Assembly: GCA_965652545.1 (NCBI GenBank)
Contig: CBFGWV010000096.1
Coordinates: 1 to 15,444 of the forward strand
Length of the DNA: 15,444 bases
Source: CBFGWV01 sp965652545
Lineage (GTDB): Bacteria; Pseudomonadota; Gammaproteobacteria; Competibacterales; Competibacteraceae
Reading direction: 5' to 3'
Shown: piece by piece, positions 12,966 through 15,444 of the stretch
Position numbering within the stretch: position 1 is the first letter of the stretch
Layout: each line of letters starts with the position of its first letter
Made by a program: the position numbers and the translations under genes
Notes under the pieces: generated by a model
Seen by the model: the letters and a program-made list of their open reading frames with translations, nothing else
Databases searched by the model: none
Told to the model about the DNA's origin: nothing

Positions 12966-14528
12966 ATGATTCAGGTCAATACCCCTCAGAAGCCGGCGTC
13001 CAGCGCCACCGGGGCGGGCAACGGCGCAACGGTCCAGGCCTTCCTGCCGGCACCGGAGCTGCGCCACGCGGTGCCGTCGAAGTACAACATCATCGTTCGC
13101 CTCAACCGCGGCAAGGCGCTGGCCTACAACGGCATGTACGGCTCCTTCGCCGTGTGGTCGGAAGAAGACCTGGCCGCCTACGACCGGTTCGTCGCGACCG
13201 ACAATCTCGCGCTCAATACTCCGGGGCTGAAGGAGTTCCTGGAGCTGGGCTACATGACCAGCTCGGACAATGACGAGATCGGCACCTTGCGCAAGAGCTA
13301 CGAGGACCGCCGCTATCGCCAGTCGAAGATGATGTTCACCATCGCTCCGACCCTGGGCTGCAACTTCGGCTGTTCGTATTGCTTCCAGGGCCTGGACAAG
13401 CCGATCACGCGCATGACCAAGGACGTCCAGGACGCGTACATCAAGTTCCTGGAGCACGACCTGCCGCATGTGCGCCAGCTCTCCATCGTGTGGTACGGCG
13501 GCGAGCCCTTGATGGGTAAGCAGATCATCTACGATCTGTCGGACCGGATGATCGCCCTGTGCAAGCGTCTGGGGGTGACCTACAACCCGGCGTTCATCGT
13601 CACCAATGGCTATTCCCTCAACGGCAAGACCGCGCAGGAACTGACCAAGCGCAACGTGGCCACGGCGCAGATCACCATCGACGGCCCGGCCTACATGCAC
13701 GACAAGCGCCGCCATTTGACCACCGGCAAGCCGACCTTCGACCGCATCATCAAGAACATGCACGAGGTGCTGCGCACCACCAAAATGCGCATCGGCGTGC
13801 GTGTGAACGTGGCGGAGGTGAACAAGCGCGAGTCGTTCGAGCTGATCGACGATCTGGCCGACCGCGGCTTCGGCTTGTACAAGAACTTCAGCATGTACTT
13901 TGCCCCCATCGAGGCGATCACCAGCGAGTGCTCCGGCTGCAAGGACGAATCCCTGGGCAAGATCGCCTGGGGCGAGACGGAGCTGGAACTGCGCCGCTAC
14001 GCCATCGAGCGCGGGTTGGCGGCAGTGCAAAAGCCGCCGACGTTCATGGGAATTTGCCAGGCCGTGCTGCCGCGCGGCCTGCTGCTCAACCCTGATGGCG
14101 ATCTGCACAAGTGCTGGGACACGGTCATGCACAAGGAGCAGAGCGTCGGCACCATCTTCGAGCCCGAGAAGGTAGTGTTCAACGCCAACTACCAGAAGTG
14201 GCTGCAGTGGACGCCGTTCGATAACCCGGTGTGCGCCTCGTGCAAGATTTTGCCCAACTGCGCGGGGTTCTGCGCCTTCAAGACCGTGCACGCCGACCGC
14301 ACCCACGGCGAGGCCGGTGCACTGCCGTGTCCGAGCTGGAAATTCAACATCGCCGAGCATTTGTTCATGCGCGCTGAGAAGCTGGGGCTGGTTCGCCAGG
14401 CGGACTGGCGCGAGGACCAGGGCACGGTCGCGGCCGGGCATACCGGTGTACGCCACAGCCTCGACAGCATGGGTGAAGCGGCCCGCAAGCTGCGGGCGAT
14501 TCCCGTGCGTCTGGCGGCCACCGCGTAA
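12966..14528 (+). CDS. Radical SAM/SPASM peptide maturase
   Basis: This 520-residue enzyme has a core radical SAM cluster motif C132-x3-C136-x2-C139 (CNFGCSYC), the WYGGEP SAM-binding motif (177-182) and a C-terminal SPASM domain for auxiliary iron-sulfur clusters. The SPASM cysteines are C364, C383, C423, C426, C432, C436 and C455. An extra CSGC pair (C322, C325) precedes them. Residues 1-37 are low-complexity and 38-120 (PSKYNIIVRL...LAYN) form the N-terminal part common to peptide-modifying SPASM enzymes. Members crosslink or oxidise ribosomal peptides, for example Cys thioether formation in sactipeptides and ranthipeptides. Start ATG 12966 has GGAG at 12956-12959; the longer frame from 12876 overlaps the preceding gene without a ribosome site. 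It lies 61 bases after the Cys-repeat gene and 35 before the next gene. The adjacent Cys-repeat protein is the likely substrate. Confidence 0.92.
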   Translation: MIQVNTPQKPASSATGAGNGATVQAFLPAPELRHAVPSKYNIIVRLNRGKALAYNGMYGSFAVWSEEDLAAYDRFVATDNLALNTPGLKEFLELGYMTSSDNDEIGTLRKSYEDRRYRQSKMMFTIAPTLGCNFGCSYCFQGLDKPITRMTKDVQDAYIKFLEHDLPHVRQLSIVWYGGEPLMGKQIIYDLSDRMIALCKRLGVTYNPAFIVTNGYSLNGKTAQELTKRNVATAQITIDGPAYMHDKRRHLTTGKPTFDRIIKNMHEVLRTTKMRIGVRVNVAEVNKRESFELIDDLADRGFGLYKNFSMYFAPIEAITSECSGCKDESLGKIAWGETELELRRYAIERGLAAVQKPPTFMGICQAVLPRGLLLNPDGDLHKCWDTVMHKEQSVGTIFEPEKVVFNANYQKWLQWTPFDNPVCASCKILPNCAGFCAFKTVHADRTHGEAGALPCPSWKFNIAEHLFMRAEKLGLVRQADWREDQGTVAAGHTGVRHSLDSMGEAARKLRAIPVRLAATA

Positions 14529-14563
14529 GCACAGGCTCGAACACGAAAGCGGAGTCAACGGAT

Positions 14564-15444
14564 ATGGCAACAGTCGTCAACAGCCTCAATGCGCAAACCC
14601 AGCCGCTGCCGGAGCTGAAGCGCACACCAACGGGGCCTGGATCACCGCCGTCCCAAGGTTTCCGCTCAGCGGCCGATGAGGTTGCCGGCGAGGTCCCGTT
14701 CGTATCGCACTTCGTGCTCCCGCAGACGGAGGAGACCCCCGATATACCCGAGTTACCCGATATACCCAGGGAACCCGAGTACGACCTGGACCCGCAGACC
14801 TACGACGACGAGCTCAACGCCGTCGTGGCGACGATGGTCGACAGCGTGACCGAAGAGCCCGAACGCAAGCTTCACGGCCTCAAGAGTGGCGGAAACGCCG
14901 AGCACTACAAAGCGCTGATCGAGCACAAACTGCACGAACAAGCGGCCAACGGCGAGAACGTCAGTCTGGAGAAGGCCTATCAACAGGTCGAGGATGACAT
15001 ACGTGGCCGCTACGGTGCGGCTGCGGATGCCTACGATGACAAGGATCACCGGCTCAGTGTGCTGAACGGGTACTGGGAGCGGCAGGCCGGCCACGACGAT
15101 GCCAAGGACTTGTCGGTCGAGGCCTACCAACACTACTGGAACACGTACGGTCCCTCGCCCGACGAGGGCAGCTATGACGACAAGCTCAACACGCTGGCCG
15201 GCGGCCTGGTCGGCGGTGTGATCGAAGAGCACCGCTACCTGGCCATCGCACTGGGCGATGGCGACGACAAGGCCGGCCAGCTGTACAAGAACCTGATTAA
15301 AGACAAGCTCGACGAGCAAGGGCCACCGCTGAACCTGGAGCGCGCCAAGCGGGAGGTCAATGAGGACTTGTTGGACCGTGTCGGCAATGCGGCGGCCAAT
15401 ACCGATGTCGATGCCGGCGATCTGGTGAACGTGTTCGAGGGCTA
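14564..15444 (+). CDS. Acidic protein with internal duplication, cut by the window edge
   Basis: An open frame runs from ATG 14564 to the window end (293 codons, no stop), so the C terminus is missing. GGAG at 14551-14554 is a suitable ribosome site, and the 35-base gap places the gene in the Cys-repeat/SPASM operon. Residues 1-78 are Pro/Ser/Thr-rich, with PDIPELPDIPREPEYD. Residues 80-158 and 204-283 are two copies of an acidic helical unit: YDDELN...HYKALIEHKLHEQ...SLEKAYQQVEDD aligns with YDDKLN...LYKNLIKDKLDEQ...NLERAKREVNED. There is no cysteine, signal peptide or membrane helix in the visible part. I recognise no family. It may be a partner, chaperone or second substrate of the maturase; this is inferred only from position. 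Confidence 0.8.
   Translation, partial: MATVVNSLNAQTQPLPELKRTPTGPGSPPSQGFRSAADEVAGEVPFVSHFVLPQTEETPDIPELPDIPREPEYDLDPQTYDDELNAVVATMVDSVTEEPERKLHGLKSGGNAEHYKALIEHKLHEQAANGENVSLEKAYQQVEDDIRGRYGAAADAYDDKDHRLSVLNGYWERQAGHDDAKDLSVEAYQHYWNTYGPSPDEGSYDDKLNTLAGGLVGGVIEEHRYLAIALGDGDDKAGQLYKNLIKDKLDEQGPPLNLERAKREVNEDLLDRVGNAAANTDVDAGDLVNVFEG

Noticed and set aside
12181..12969. Arg/Gly/Leu-rich plus-strand frame inside the repeat array
   Set aside because: Another reading of the same 15-bp repeats, out of frame with the ribosome site and conserved motif; non-protein-like composition.
12879..14570. 563-residue antisense frame across the SPASM gene
   Set aside because: The opposite strand encodes a complete radical SAM/SPASM protein; the antisense sequence has no domain and arises from GC-rich codon bias.

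Overview
The window is GC-rich and tightly packed, apart from one AT-rich divergent promoter region (about 10785-11221). The gene families suggest a proteobacterium, most likely a gammaproteobacterium. They include a TcdA tRNA-modification enzyme, a formate/nitrite channel behind an FNR-like box, a PAS-GGDEF-EAL c-di-GMP protein and a soluble lytic transglycosylase. The genus cannot be fixed from sequence alone. No rRNA, tRNA, transposase, CRISPR array or phage gene was seen.

Left half (1-6733), accessory and housekeeping genes. A lytic transglycosylase without a signal peptide (204-887, +) is followed by a formate/nitrite channel (995-1795, +) with a good FNR/ANR-type box at 915-928, then tcdA (1810-2592, +). 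A hypothetical protein with a strong ribosome binding site (2811-3479, +) faces a prolyl-4-hydroxylase-like 2OG-Fe(II) oxygenase (3502-4323, -). That gene diverges from a small STAS-like protein (4483-4812, +). The STAS gene converges on a PAS-GGDEF-EAL protein (4841-6637, -), whose leader carries two inverted repeats.

Right half (6919-15444), a candidate new RiPP-like (ribosomally made, post-translationally modified peptide) system. Two tandem paralogous B12-binding-type radical SAM enzymes of the RiPP C-methyltransferase type (8874-10784 and 6919-8877, -) overlap by four bases. Divergent from them is an extraordinary 560-residue protein (11222-12904, +) with 60 cysteines. It has a module of 16-residue SPCxxNxS repeats and then 59 uninterrupted 5-residue repeats. 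All 60 cysteines, without exception, sit in C-x-x-[N/D/E/Q]. The 5-residue array also has a hidden 20-residue super-period: every fourth repeat is always Cys-containing and always ends in Asp. That is the spacing expected of a four-sided pentapeptide-repeat beta-helix. A strong intergenic hairpin separates this gene from a radical SAM/SPASM peptide maturase (12966-14528, +). A gene cut by the window edge follows (14564 to the end, +) and encodes an acidic protein with an internal duplication.

The working model is inference. The Cys-repeat protein would be a giant substrate of the SPASM enzyme, plausibly through Cys to Asp/Glu/Asn thioether links, with the two B12-type radical SAM enzymes adding further modifications such as C-methylation. 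The downstream acidic protein would be a partner or second substrate.
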